Shown one piece after another: positions 24,398 to 32,456 of a DNA stretch of 32,506 bases (positions are counted from its first letter, which is position 1; each line of letters begins with the position of its first letter). The translations under genes and the position numbers were made by a program. The notes below the pieces were generated by a model. It searched no databases, was not told where the DNA came from, and saw only the letters and a program-made list of their open reading frames with translations. The DNA comes from PALSA-1006 sp036171275. GTDB taxonomy: Bacteria > Pseudomonadota > Gammaproteobacteria > Burkholderiales > Gallionellaceae. The stretch spans positions 1 through 32,506 of the forward strand of contig JAVHQT010000082.1 in the NCBI GenBank assembly GCA_036171275.1. Direction: 5' to 3'.

Positions 24398-25351
24398 ATG
24401 TATCTCGAACATTTTGGATTACGCGAATTTCCGTTTTCGCTCACGCCTGACACCAGCTTTTTTTTCGCCTGCACCAATTATCAGGAAGCGCTTAACACAC
24501 TGCTGCTAGCCGCTCGCAGCGGTGAAGGATTTATCAAAATTGTAGGTGAAGTCGGCAACGGAAAAACCTTGCTGTGTCGCAAATTTCTATCAACTTTAAA
24601 CAGCGACCGCACCGCGACCAATGCCATCGGCACGCAAGATCCCTCTTTACCGGAACAGCCAACCGGAAAATTTATCACCGCCTACATTCCCAATCCGTAT
24701 CTTGAGCCACGCAGTTTGCTTTTGGCACTGGCGAGTGAGTTTCGCATCGAATTAGATAGCACAGTTGAACAACACCAATTGCTCAAAGAACTCACTTTTG
24801 CGTTACTAAAATTTGCCCGCGAAGGCAAGCGTGTGTTGGTTTGCCTAGATGAAGCGCAAGCCATGCCCTTGGAAAGCTTGGAAGTATTACGTTTGCTCAC
24901 CAACTTAGAAACCGAAAAACGCAAATTGATGCAAGTGGTTCTATTTGGACAACCTGAATTAAATGACCGTTTAAAGCACAACTCAATCCGACAATTGCGG
25001 CAGCGCATTAGCTTTCAATATGAATTAAAAGGACTGCGCCGTGACGAACTTGACCGCTATTTGCGGCATCGACTGTTGGTTGCCGGCTACAAAAACGAGA
25101 CTTTATTTCGTGCCAATGCCGTCGCGTTACTGCATCGCGTCACACAAGGTACGCCCCGATTGGTGAACATTGTGGCGCACAAAGCTTTGTTATTGGCTTT
25201 TGGCGAAGGACGACAACAGGTTTTACCGAGACACGTTAAATGGGCTGCGGCAGATACCCCAGAAGCGCATCGCGATTGGATGATTTGGGTCTGGCTTGCC
25301 AGTGCCGGAGTCTTGGCCAGCCTGATTATGCTTGGACTTTGGTTACGATGA
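24398..25351 (+). CDS. mshM: MSHA accessory ATPase MshM (ExeA-like)
   Basis: This 317-aa AAA+ ATPase of the ExeA/GspA-like family starts MYLEHFGLREFPFSLTPDTSF, a signature of these proteins. Walker A is GEVGNGKT (50-57) and Walker B is VLVCLDEAQ (D151, E152). RQRISFQYELKGLRRDEL corresponds to sensor regions. One membrane segment lies at the very C-terminus (WMIWVWLASAGVLASLIMLG), facing the periplasm only minimally. ATG at 24398 is used because family members start here. An in-frame ATG at 24338 lies inside mshL. The stop overlaps mshN (ATGA). Confidence 0.9.
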   Translation: MYLEHFGLREFPFSLTPDTSFFFACTNYQEALNTLLLAARSGEGFIKIVGEVGNGKTLLCRKFLSTLNSDRTATNAIGTQDPSLPEQPTGKFITAYIPNPYLEPRSLLLALASEFRIELDSTVEQHQLLKELTFALLKFAREGKRVLVCLDEAQAMPLESLEVLRLLTNLETEKRKLMQVVLFGQPELNDRLKHNSIRQLRQRISFQYELKGLRRDELDRYLRHRLLVAGYKNETLFRANAVALLHRVTQGTPRLVNIVAHKALLLAFGEGRQQVLPRHVKWAAADTPEAHRDWMIWVWLASAGVLASLIMLGLWLR

Positions 25352-26442
25352 GCCTAATCAACCAAGTACTCAACGACTTAGAAAAGCGTGGTGCCAGTAG
25401 TCCCTTTCAAGATATGCCCATCCGTGCGGTTCACGCCAATAATCGACCGCCGCTTTGGTTATATTTCATCAGCTTGCTGCTCGTTTTGCTGATTATTTTT
25501 AGTCTTTACTGGCTATTCAGTCATCCTTTTAAACCCGCTACGACCGCACTTGCTCCGATTGCTCAAACACATTCAAATTCAGCAGCAATTGCGGTACCGC
25601 AAGCTGTTTCGTCGCCAATCAGCACAATCGCCCAAGCGGCTCTGCCCATCAGTCCCACGCTTGAGCTTGGCATTGCCTCGCATTTAAGTTTTGAGCTAAG
25701 CTCAATTCCCTTACCCCATAGCCTACGCATCAAACCACGACACATTCCCTCCCCCACGCCCGTTTTAATTTCGCAAGCCGTATCTGCAGCCAATATCACC
25801 GTCCTTTTGCCAGAAGAAGAAGCAGCACCAGCAAGCAGTGCAGTCACCCCGCAACTCAAAACCGAAAGTCCTAAACAGTTAGCTGAAAATGAATTTAGAC
25901 AGGCCTATTTTTTAGCGCAGCAAGGTCAGCTAAAAGAAGCCGCCGCAGGCTATGCGCGTGCCTTAAAACTGGATGTCAGCCATGACATGGCACGCCAATC
26001 ACTGATTGCGGTCTTATTAGAAAGCAAATTAAATAACGAGGCAGAAAAAGTACTGCGTGAAACCTTGCAGCTCAACCCTAAAAACACGCACTACGCCATG
26101 CTACTGGCGAGGCTACAAGTTGAACGCAATGCACTGCCACTCGCCCTAGAAACACTCAGTAAAGCACTCCCCTTTGCTGATCAACAAGCTGACTATCAAG
26201 CCTTTGTCGCGGCTTTACTGCAACGACAAAATCAGCACAAAGACGCTGTCGCGCACTATCAAAAAGCCTTGCAGTTATCGCCTAATGCTAGCTTATGGCT
26301 GATGGGCTTAGGCATTTCGTTACAAGCCCTGCAACGCAATGACGAGGCATTCAACGCCTACCAACAAGCAATCGCCTCGCATAAACTGTCCGCTGCTTTA
26401 GAGGCCTTTGTGACGCAACGTATTCAGGAAGTGAAGCGCTAA
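25348..26442 (+). CDS. mshN: MSHA biogenesis protein MshN (TPR protein)
   Basis: This 364-aa bitopic membrane protein starts MSLINQVLNDLEKRGASS, the recognised MshN start. It has one membrane segment (about 36-57, LWLYFISLLLVLLIIFSLYW), a Ser/Pro-rich region (about 60-170), then tetratricopeptide repeats (about 175-355, for example AYFLAQQGQLKEAAAGYARA and AVAHYQKALQLSPNASL). It is expected to support pilus assembly in the periplasm. It overlaps mshM by ATGA. It is the last msh gene here; the mshE and mshG genes that usually follow are missing. Confidence 0.88.
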   Translation: MSLINQVLNDLEKRGASSPFQDMPIRAVHANNRPPLWLYFISLLLVLLIIFSLYWLFSHPFKPATTALAPIAQTHSNSAAIAVPQAVSSPISTIAQAALPISPTLELGIASHLSFELSSIPLPHSLRIKPRHIPSPTPVLISQAVSAANITVLLPEEEAAPASSAVTPQLKTESPKQLAENEFRQAYFLAQQGQLKEAAAGYARALKLDVSHDMARQSLIAVLLESKLNNEAEKVLRETLQLNPKNTHYAMLLARLQVERNALPLALETLSKALPFADQQADYQAFVAALLQRQNQHKDAVAHYQKALQLSPNASLWLMGLGISLQALQRNDEAFNAYQQAIASHKLSAALEAFVTQRIQEVKR

Positions 26443-26938
26443 TGCTCATTTATTCGTCAAACTCGTGCACAAACCGAGCTTAACGAGAACTGTTCCTCAA
26501 TTATCAAAAAATACTTCAAGCTGCTTCCTCGTCCCCTGATATTTTTTGCGCTTTCTTATGGCATCATTATTGTTAGCAAAGGATGGCCAGCGGGGATTCA
26601 TCCGTGCAATAACCTTTTCGAGAGTGACGCAAGTAACTGATTTAATTGAGTAAAAAGTTAGATATTGCCCTTATGTTAATTCGCTTAATTTATCTAAGCC
26701 TAGAGAATAACTCACCATGGACGGCATTCATTACCGTAATCAATACGATTTACCATGGGACGAAAAAATTGTTGATGCGCTCGAAAAACTGCCTTAAGCC
26801 CAAAAACGCTTATTCACCAGCAGAAGAATTTAAGAGCGCAGCGTTCACGTTTATAATGCCTTAAAATTTCTCTGTGAATTAACGCAGAATGAATCCCCTT
26901 TTAAAAAACATTTAGTACGCCATTACATTAAGGAAAAT
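26443..26938. other. Intergenic region with gene remnant
   Basis: The 496 nt between mshN and serS hold no intact gene. The frame continuing after the mshN stop stays open for about 64 codons but has no start. A short coding-like frame broken by stops lies at 26716-26938. A 72-codon frame at 26646-26864 shares no motif and reads out of phase with it. Confidence 0.5.
26716..26938 (+). pseudogene. Possible decayed small gene upstream of serS
   Basis: From ATG at 26716 one frame reads MDGIHYRNQYDLPWDEKIVD, then ALEKLP-stop-AQKRLFTSRR-I-stop-ERSVHVYNALKFLCELTQ, and NESPFKKHLVRHYIKEN, reaching the serS start in frame. The composition looks protein-like throughout, broken by two TAA stops. I do not recognise the family. 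It may be a recently inactivated small gene, or chance. Confidence 0.3.
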
Positions 26939-28231
26939 ATGCTTGATATTCAACAACTTAGAAATGATTTAACCACCGTGGCAGCCAATTTAGCGCGGCG
27001 CGGTTTTGTGCTGGACACGGTAAAATTTGAGCAATTAGAGGCGGAACGCAAAACCATTCAAACGCGTACGCAGGAATTACAAGCCCAGCGTAATGCAAAC
27101 TCCAAACGAATTGGGCAAGCAAAAGCTAAGGGCGAAGAGGTGTCAGCGATTTTGGCGGAAGTAGCAACGCTGAGCGACGAATTAAAACAGTTGGAGGCGA
27201 AGTTGCCGCAGGTGTTGCAAGCAATGGACGCATTTCTGGCGCTCATTCCGAATCTGCCACATGACAGCGTGCCAGCAGGCAAATCGGAAGCGGATAACGT
27301 AGAAGTGCGCAAAGTGGGGACGATTCCAAATTTTGCCTTTGAGGTGAAGGATCACGTCAGTATCGGCGAAGGGCTAGGCGGCTTGGATTTTGAGACGGCG
27401 ACCAAAATTGCCGGTTCACGTTTTTCGTTGCTGACAGGGCAATTAGCCAGAATGCATCGTGCGTTAGCGCAATTGATGTTGGACACGCACACCGAACAAC
27501 ACGGCTATACCGAAACCTATGTGCCGTATTTGGTGAACGCGGCGTCGATGCGCGGCACCGGCCAGTTACCAAAATTTGAGGAAGATTTGTTTAAGGTGCC
27601 TCGGCAAATGGGCGACGGCGAAGAAAATTTTTATCTGATTCCAACCGCCGAAGTGCCGGTCACCAATATGGTGCGAGACGAAATTGTGCCCCTAGAAAAA
27701 CTCCCGCTCAAATTTGTCGCGCATACGCCGTGTTTTCGCAGTGAGGCAGGTTCGTATGGTCGCGATACGCGCGGCATGATTCGCCAGCATCAGTTTGACA
27801 AAGTGGAGTTGGTGCAAATGGTGCATCCTGACACGTCGTACGCTGCTTTGGAAAGCTTGCTCGGTCACGCCGAAACGATTTTACACAAGCTCGAATTGCC
27901 GTATCGCGTGGTGAAATTATGTGGCGGTGACATGGGTTTTTCAGCCGCCACTACCTATGACATTGAAGTGTGGCTACCTGCGCAAAACACTTATCGCGAA
28001 ATTTCTTCTTGTTCCAATTATGAAGCTTTCCAGGCGCGGCGGATGCAAGCACGTTTTCGCAATGCGCAGGGCAAACCGGAACTGCTGCATACCTTAAACG
28101 GTTCTGGTTTAGCGGTGGGGCGCACCTTGGTGGCGGTGCTAGAAAACTATCAACAAGCCGATGGCAGTGTGCGCGTTCCGGAAGTTTTGCGGCCGTATAT
28201 GGGCGGCGTGACGGCATTGTGTGCTCATTAA
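26939..28231 (+). CDS. serS: Seryl-tRNA synthetase
   Basis: SerS charges tRNA-Ser (and tRNA-Sec where present). The 430-aa class II enzyme has the N-terminal helical arm that grips the long variable arm of tRNA-Ser (MLDIQQLRNDLTTVAANLAR and the coiled coil up to about residue 105). The catalytic core has the TxE loop TAEVPVTN (T236, E238), motif 2 in FRSEAGSYGRDTRGMIRQHQ, and motif 3 in NGSGLAVGRTLVAVLENYQ. AAGGA lies about 4 nt before the ATG. A tRNA-Ser gene is also in this window, 4 kb away. Length and motifs are complete. Confidence 0.97.
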   Translation: MLDIQQLRNDLTTVAANLARRGFVLDTVKFEQLEAERKTIQTRTQELQAQRNANSKRIGQAKAKGEEVSAILAEVATLSDELKQLEAKLPQVLQAMDAFLALIPNLPHDSVPAGKSEADNVEVRKVGTIPNFAFEVKDHVSIGEGLGGLDFETATKIAGSRFSLLTGQLARMHRALAQLMLDTHTEQHGYTETYVPYLVNAASMRGTGQLPKFEEDLFKVPRQMGDGEENFYLIPTAEVPVTNMVRDEIVPLEKLPLKFVAHTPCFRSEAGSYGRDTRGMIRQHQFDKVELVQMVHPDTSYAALESLLGHAETILHKLELPYRVVKLCGGDMGFSAATTYDIEVWLPAQNTYREISSCSNYEAFQARRMQARFRNAQGKPELLHTLNGSGLAVGRTLVAVLENYQQADGSVRVPEVLRPYMGGVTALCAH

Positions 28232-28355
28232 CGCCGATCTATCATTGCGCAAAAAATTTGTAACTCTTTGTTTTTATTTACTATTTTAATAACTTCTACC
28301 GAAGATATTGCTATCATTATTTAATCCTTTTTTATCGTTTGACGAAAGCCACTTA

Positions 28356-29627
28356 ATGTTAATTACCGAATATCGCCTCGATCTTGTCATGTTGGCGTTG
28401 CGCACCATTTTGCCTTTGGAACATCCCGCCGACAGCGCGTTGCGTTACTTTTTTCAAGCAGAAAAAGTAGGCTCAAATGAACGTGCGCTGATCGCCGAAA
28501 CCGTGTTTGGCATTTTACGTCACCGTTTATTTTTAGAACACGCCTGCTCAACCCCCGTTGCAACAGCCAATCAAGCCACGCCACGCCGCATGGCACTGGC
28601 TTTTTGGGTGCGTTTTGGCGGCTATAACGTGCGCGAATTAGCTCCATTGTTGCGCCCAAATGAAAGCGCTTGGCTAGGGGAAGTGAAAGGCACAAAAATG
28701 GAAGAATTGCCTTTACCGATACAAGCTGAATTGCCCGAATGGATTATTGAAAAATTACGTCAACACTACAACGAAGCAGAAATCTTAAGTTTAGGACAAT
28801 CTATGCAGCACGCGGCTGGGCTCGATTTGCGCGTGAATAGCATGAAGGCGAATCGTGACGAGCTGATCAGCGGCTTAGCGGCAGAAAAAGTTACGGCAAT
28901 ACCAACACCTTTTTCGCCCTATGGCATTCGAGTAAACGGAAAACCCGCACTCAACAAAAGCCCCCTTTTTCTGGGTGGACGCTTTGAAGTGCAAGATGAG
29001 GGTAGCCAACTATTAGGCTTGCTACTTGCCCCTAAACGAAATGAAATGGTGGTTGATTTTTGCGCGGGCGCAGGCGGAAAAACGCTCATGCTTGGTGCGT
29101 TAATGAATTCGCAAGGACGTTTATATGCGTGGGATGTTTCCGAAAAACGCTTGGCAAATTTAAAACCGCGCTTAGCACGTTCTGGATTAAGTAACGTGCA
29201 GCCCCAGCGCATCGCACATGAAAATGACAATAAAATCAAAAGGTTAGCAGGAAAGATTGACCGTGTGCTGGTTGATGCGCCTTGCAGTGGCCTGGGAACA
29301 TTGCGCCGAAACCCTGATTTAAAATTTCGCCAATCCGAACAAAGCGTTGCCGAACTGACTGTCAAACAAGCGTCCATTTTAGATTCGGCCAGCAAGTTGC
29401 TTAAGGTCGGCGGGCGGCTGGTTTATGCCACCTGTAGCGTATTGCACGAAGAAAATCAGGGGATTGTCGAAGCCTTCTTAGTCGCACATCCTGACTTTAC
29501 ATTATTGCCCGCGGGCGAAGTATTAGCACAGCAAAAAATTGCATTGCCGATGGGCAACTATTTTCAACTATCACCGCAACAACATGGCACAGATGGATTT
29601 TTTGCCGCCATCATGGAGCGTCAATAG
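28356..29627 (+). CDS. RsmB/NOP-family RNA (cytosine-5) methyltransferase
   Basis: This 423-aa SAM-dependent methyltransferase acts on rRNA cytosine (RsmB-like). The SAM motif is VVDFCAGAGGKTLMLGAL. The two catalytic cysteines are C310 in DAPCSGLGTLRRNP (motif IV) and C360 in ATCSVLHEENQG (motif VI). The N-terminal about 150 aa are a divergent, NusB-like helical domain. ATG at 28356 matches the family start (MLITEYRLDLVMLALRTIL); the frame can be extended to TTG at 28308. It is 124 nt downstream of serS. Because fmt/def, the usual rsmB neighbours, are absent, this may be a paralogue (a shorter RsmB-type enzyme) rather than RsmB itself. Confidence 0.88.
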   Translation: MLITEYRLDLVMLALRTILPLEHPADSALRYFFQAEKVGSNERALIAETVFGILRHRLFLEHACSTPVATANQATPRRMALAFWVRFGGYNVRELAPLLRPNESAWLGEVKGTKMEELPLPIQAELPEWIIEKLRQHYNEAEILSLGQSMQHAAGLDLRVNSMKANRDELISGLAAEKVTAIPTPFSPYGIRVNGKPALNKSPLFLGGRFEVQDEGSQLLGLLLAPKRNEMVVDFCAGAGGKTLMLGALMNSQGRLYAWDVSEKRLANLKPRLARSGLSNVQPQRIAHENDNKIKRLAGKIDRVLVDAPCSGLGTLRRNPDLKFRQSEQSVAELTVKQASILDSASKLLKVGGRLVYATCSVLHEENQGIVEAFLVAHPDFTLLPAGEVLAQQKIALPMGNYFQLSPQQHGTDGFFAAIMERQ

Positions 29628-29741
29628 CACTCACAAAAACGAGAAAGTCCAAATTTTTCGATGAGTTTGAAGTTACTGTCATGACACCGCTCATTTCCAA
29701 TCTTCAAATTTTTCGGCGAAAATAAATAATTCACGCACAAA

Positions 29742-29764
29742 AATAGCCCGCAACGCGGGCTATT
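29742..29764 (-). terminator. Terminator for the minus-strand secreted protein gene
   Basis: AATAGCCCGC (29742-29751) and GCGGGCTATT (29755-29764) form a perfect 10-bp stem with a 3-nt loop. On the minus strand it is followed by TTTTTG, so it terminates the gene ending at 29881. The plus strand has no T-tract after the stem. Confidence 0.85.
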
Positions 29765-29880
29765 GGGTCAACATAGAAACTGCTTTACTGCGCGCAAGGG
29801 TCAGGTAATTTCTTTACCGCATTTGCCGTTCCGTCCAACCTCCTCTTCTTGCAGGATACTAATTCAACTCTTAGCACTTA

Positions 29881-30726
29881 TTAGTGAGCTACTGCATTTT
29901 GCTGTTCTGACTCTATGGCATCCTGTTCTGCTCCCTGCGCCTGAAATATTTCAGCCCCTTTTTCATCCATCAATGATACTGAAATTAGTCTAACTGGTAA
30001 CAAATGCTGCTCGAATGACCTTTCAAATGGAAAATCAAATGACGGCCCCCTGCTACCGTCAGCTAGCCGGTTAATCAACAAGCTAGGATAATCTTCCATT
30101 CCAGATTCAGTGAAAAACTCTGCTCGGAGATCCGTTTTTATCACCATCATCAACTTGCCTCGATTTAAAATGCCTCCTATACGTTTGCGTGGGATAGTCA
30201 CACTAAAAATTTGAGGATTTTTACTTATGATAGCGCACCCCCATGCTGTAGATTCTAACTTAGAGACTGTCAGTTTATGCCCAAAACCATTTGTTGCGGT
30301 GTACTTTGACCGCTTAACTTGAGGTGACCCAACTTCTAAAATAGCGTAAGAAAAGTTACTATCATCATGATTTCCAAAGTCAGGCAAAGATATGGTAAGC
30401 AACTCAGTATCTGGGTTGTACTCAACAATATCATCTCTTCCCGCAAGTTGAATTGATACCTTATAGGTTCGCTTATCAAACTTTGCATAAATGGATGCCA
30501 GACGCCGTTCATATTCAGCAGTTGTCTCCAACTTACCTTTAATGAGCTGTAGAGAGACGATAGTTAGCATGTCCTTTTTTAGTTCTAACGCGGATTTGGT
30601 GACACCTTTTTTACTATTTGCAGGGATTGCCTCTAATGCAGATAGAACAGGTGACGTTACCAACAACAGAAAAACTATGCAGAGTCTTGAGTAAAGCAAG
30701 GTGCAACTCCCTTTTGATTTAAACAT
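29881..30726 (-). CDS. Hypothetical secreted (periplasmic) protein
   Basis: I do not recognise this 281-aa protein. The N-terminus (SRLCIVFLLLVTSPVLSALE) is a signal peptide with a likely cleavage near residue 30. The mature part starts with helical ALELKKDMLTIVSLQLIKGK, then turns into beta-rich sequence (YNPDTELLTISLPDF; FSYAILEVGSPQVKR) and includes an 'TRKRIGGIL'-like basic patch (IPRKRIGGILNRGKL). The end is acidic and Gln-rich. No Shine-Dalgarno precedes the ATG. It lies 36 nt downstream of the glycine-rich membrane protein gene on the same strand, so the two are likely one transcript, closed by the terminator at 29742-29764. Confidence 0.75.
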   Translation of the reverse strand: MFKSKGSCTLLYSRLCIVFLLLVTSPVLSALEAIPANSKKGVTKSALELKKDMLTIVSLQLIKGKLETTAEYERRLASIYAKFDKRTYKVSIQLAGRDDIVEYNPDTELLTISLPDFGNHDDSNFSYAILEVGSPQVKRSKYTATNGFGHKLTVSKLESTAWGCAIISKNPQIFSVTIPRKRIGGILNRGKLMMVIKTDLRAEFFTESGMEDYPSLLINRLADGSRGPSFDFPFERSFEQHLLPVRLISVSLMDEKGAEIFQAQGAEQDAIESEQQNAVAH

Positions 30727-30762
30727 TGAGAATAAAAAAATTATTGAGTGATTTTTATTTCG

Positions 30763-31701
30763 CTAAATTTTATTCTGCCACTCCAAATCGTCAGCAGCCA
30801 TTGGTGCACGGTACTTTTGCAACAACTTCCAGCCGCCTAAAGCAAGTCCAACGCCTACTGCACCACCCGCGACAATCGGCCAGACTGGAGCGGAAACAAG
30901 GCCGAGTGAAAGTGCTAACCCGCCCAATGTATGAGAACCGAATACAGCTACACTACTTGCGGCAAGGCCTCCGCCAATGGCTGCGCCTGTCGCAGCCGTT
31001 GCGCCAGAGGTGATGCCAATTGCAGCACTTTCGGCATCAGGGTGAGATGCTAATTTTTCAACCAAGCTTACTAATTCAGCCCATGTACTTGCAACCACTT
31101 CAATTACTTGCTCTTGCAGATAAATAACGCCATCTTTAACTTTGGATGCTAACTTTAAAATTCGCACATCGTTTACAACGCGTCGTGCGCCGTCAATCAT
31201 CAAAGCGGCACCGACAAGTGCAATGGATGCGCCGAAGAAGAAATCGCCGAAACCACCGGGTGGGTTAGAAAAAGCTTCACCGATTTTGTGTCCAAACATT
31301 CCAAAAATCGCCGCGCTACCGCCTATGACGGCCAATGCAGGAATACCAATTGCAGAACCTAATCCAACGATACCAATTGAACCAAGAATTGAACCGCCAA
31401 TTCCACCGAACCCTGCCCCAGTTATACTACCAATGGTACTTGTGGATAGTCCGCCTTCCTGTAACTTGCTCGCTACCACATCAATCCCCATTTGAATGTG
31501 CCCAGACTGAAGTCCCCATGCAATTAACCCTGCCCCCAGCGCAATTTCTGCTACGCCAATTTCTGCCTGATGATTTGCGCTAAATTCATTACAGTAATCA
31601 AGTGCTTTTTGAAAACTACGTTTATCTGAATCATTCATTTTAATTCCAAACATTTTCGTATCCATCCTTTCGGGAGGTGATTGAGATTTAACAACGGTCA
31701 T
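30763..31701 (-). CDS. Hypothetical glycine-rich membrane protein
   Basis: I do not recognise this 312-aa protein. It has several Gly/Ala-rich hydrophobic stretches: EIALGAGLIAWGL, TGAGFGGIGGSILGSIGIVG, LGSAIGIPALAVIGGSAAIF, FFFGASIALVGAALMI and two near the C-terminus (TSGATAATGAAIGGGLAASS; GLVSAPVWPIVAGGAVGVGL). GxxxG spacing is frequent. This pattern is seen in glycine-zipper proteins and some pore-forming toxins, but no family could be named. A soluble middle helix (KLASKVKDGVIYLQEQVIEV) separates two hydrophobic halves. The start is uncertain: ATG at 31701, 31665, 31653 and 31638 are all in frame and none has a clear Shine-Dalgarno. It is divergent from the XRE regulator. Confidence 0.7.
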   Translation of the reverse strand: MTVVKSQSPPERMDTKMFGIKMNDSDKRSFQKALDYCNEFSANHQAEIGVAEIALGAGLIAWGLQSGHIQMGIDVVASKLQEGGLSTSTIGSITGAGFGGIGGSILGSIGIVGLGSAIGIPALAVIGGSAAIFGMFGHKIGEAFSNPPGGFGDFFFGASIALVGAALMIDGARRVVNDVRILKLASKVKDGVIYLQEQVIEVVASTWAELVSLVEKLASHPDAESAAIGITSGATAATGAAIGGGLAASSVAVFGSHTLGGLALSLGLVSAPVWPIVAGGAVGVGLALGGWKLLQKYRAPMAADDLEWQNKI

Positions 31702-31746
31702 TAACTGGAGCGCACACTAACCATAAGCAAGCAATAAATCAATACA

Positions 31747-31800
31747 CAAATAGATTTAAATTCTTATTTGTATTCATAATATGTATTGGTTGCAAATAAG
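31747..31800. promoter_or_regulatory. Candidate operator with CAAATA half-sites
   Basis: In the 137-nt divergent gap, CTTATTTG (31763-31770) and CAAATAAG (31793-31800) form an 8-bp perfect inverted repeat around a 22-nt spacer. A further CAAATA (31747-31752) pairs with TATTTG (31765-31770). A minus-strand promoter TTGCAA (complement of 31789-31794), 17 nt, TACAAA overlaps the same sites. This is the expected place for the XRE protein to bind both promoters. Confidence 0.5.
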
Positions 31801-31838
31801 CCTTTACTCGACTATCCCCCGCCAATGCGGAGGAGTAA

Positions 31839-32156
31839 ATGGCGGACAATAAAAAACTGCTTGGTCAAAAAGTGCGGCAGTTGCGCAAGCAAAATGAATA
31901 TTCACAGGAACGGTTTGCCGAGCTGGTCGGTATCGACCCGAATTCGGTCAGCCGCATTGAATGCGGTGTGCATTACCCGTCGCTGGACACGTTAGAAAAA
32001 ATTGCCACGGTGTTAAAAGTGGAAATGCGCGATTTGTTTTTATTCAGCGATAAAGAGTCGGCCGAATCGCTGCGCAGTTATTTGCTGCAAATCGCGTCTG
32101 AACTGGAGGTGGAAAAGCTGCGTGAGGTGGTGGGCGTGGTGCGGAGGATGGTTTAG
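31839..32156 (+). CDS. XRE-family transcriptional regulator
   Basis: This is a 105-aa cytoplasmic DNA-binding protein. A Cro/C1-type helix-turn-helix (about 8-65) reads LGQKVRQLRKQNEYSQERFA, ELVGIDPNSVSRIECGVHYP and SLDTLEKIATVLKVEMRDLF. The C-terminal about 40 aa are helical (ESLRSYLLQIASELEVEKLR) and probably dimerise. A strong Shine-Dalgarno GGAGGAG (31829-31835) lies 3 nt before the ATG. It is divergent from the glycine-rich membrane protein, sharing a gap with symmetric sites, so it likely regulates that operon and itself. Such regulators commonly sit beside toxin, phage or defence genes, but this is context only. Confidence 0.9.
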   Translation: MADNKKLLGQKVRQLRKQNEYSQERFAELVGIDPNSVSRIECGVHYPSLDTLEKIATVLKVEMRDLFLFSDKESAESLRSYLLQIASELEVEKLREVVGVVRRMV

Positions 32157-32242
32157 AGGGTTATTTCATGGTTTGAGATTGATGCAATACAGCGATGACG
32201 CGCACTTTGTCTGCGGTTTTATGGCAGCGCTGAATAAAACCA

Positions 32243-32336
32243 CCGTTCGCTCTAAGCTTGACGAAGGACTGTGGGCAAACTGCTGTGGCTTTGGTCGGTT
32301 ATAGCCAGCGGTTGCACCAGGAACAGAATAAATTCC
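32243..32336 (+). repeat. Decayed REP-like element, copy H
   Basis: CCGTTCGCTCTAAGCTTGAC, then GAAGGAC, and further TATAGCCAGCGG and GCACCAGGAACAGAATAAAT, follow the same order as parts of the 17699-17876 copy (CCGTTCGCCCTGAGC, ACAGCCACGG, GCACCACGAACGGAATAAAT). It is diverged and shorter. It lies between the XRE gene and the tRNA-Ser promoter. Confidence 0.5.
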
Positions 32337-32416
32337 GGTTTCACTTTTATAAAAATAGGTCTGACTGAAAGCACATTTTTGAGTATTTTGCAAAACCGTT
32401 TTGGTGACGTAATAAA

Positions 32417-32445
32417 TTGACCAAAGTTGATTAGCTCAGTATAAT
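32417..32445 (+). promoter_or_regulatory. tRNA-Ser promoter
   Basis: TTGACC (32417-32422), a 17-nt spacer and a perfect TATAAT (32440-32445) precede the tRNA by 11 nt. The TTTCCCGGC stretch downstream of the -10 is GC-rich, as in stable-RNA promoters under stringent control. Confidence 0.9.
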
Positions 32446-32456
32446 TTCCCGGCTTC

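Noticed and set aside
26440..26640. Read-through extension of MshN
   Set aside because: The frame is open for about 64 codons after the TAA, but the translation does not resemble TPRs or any MshN tail, and there is no recoding signal.
29871..29890. CIRCE-like TTAGCACTTATTAGTGAGC
   Set aside because: CIRCE needs TTAGCACTC and GAGTGCTAA arms with a 9-nt spacer. Here the arms are imperfect, the spacing is wrong and it lies at the end of a gene, not before a chaperone gene.
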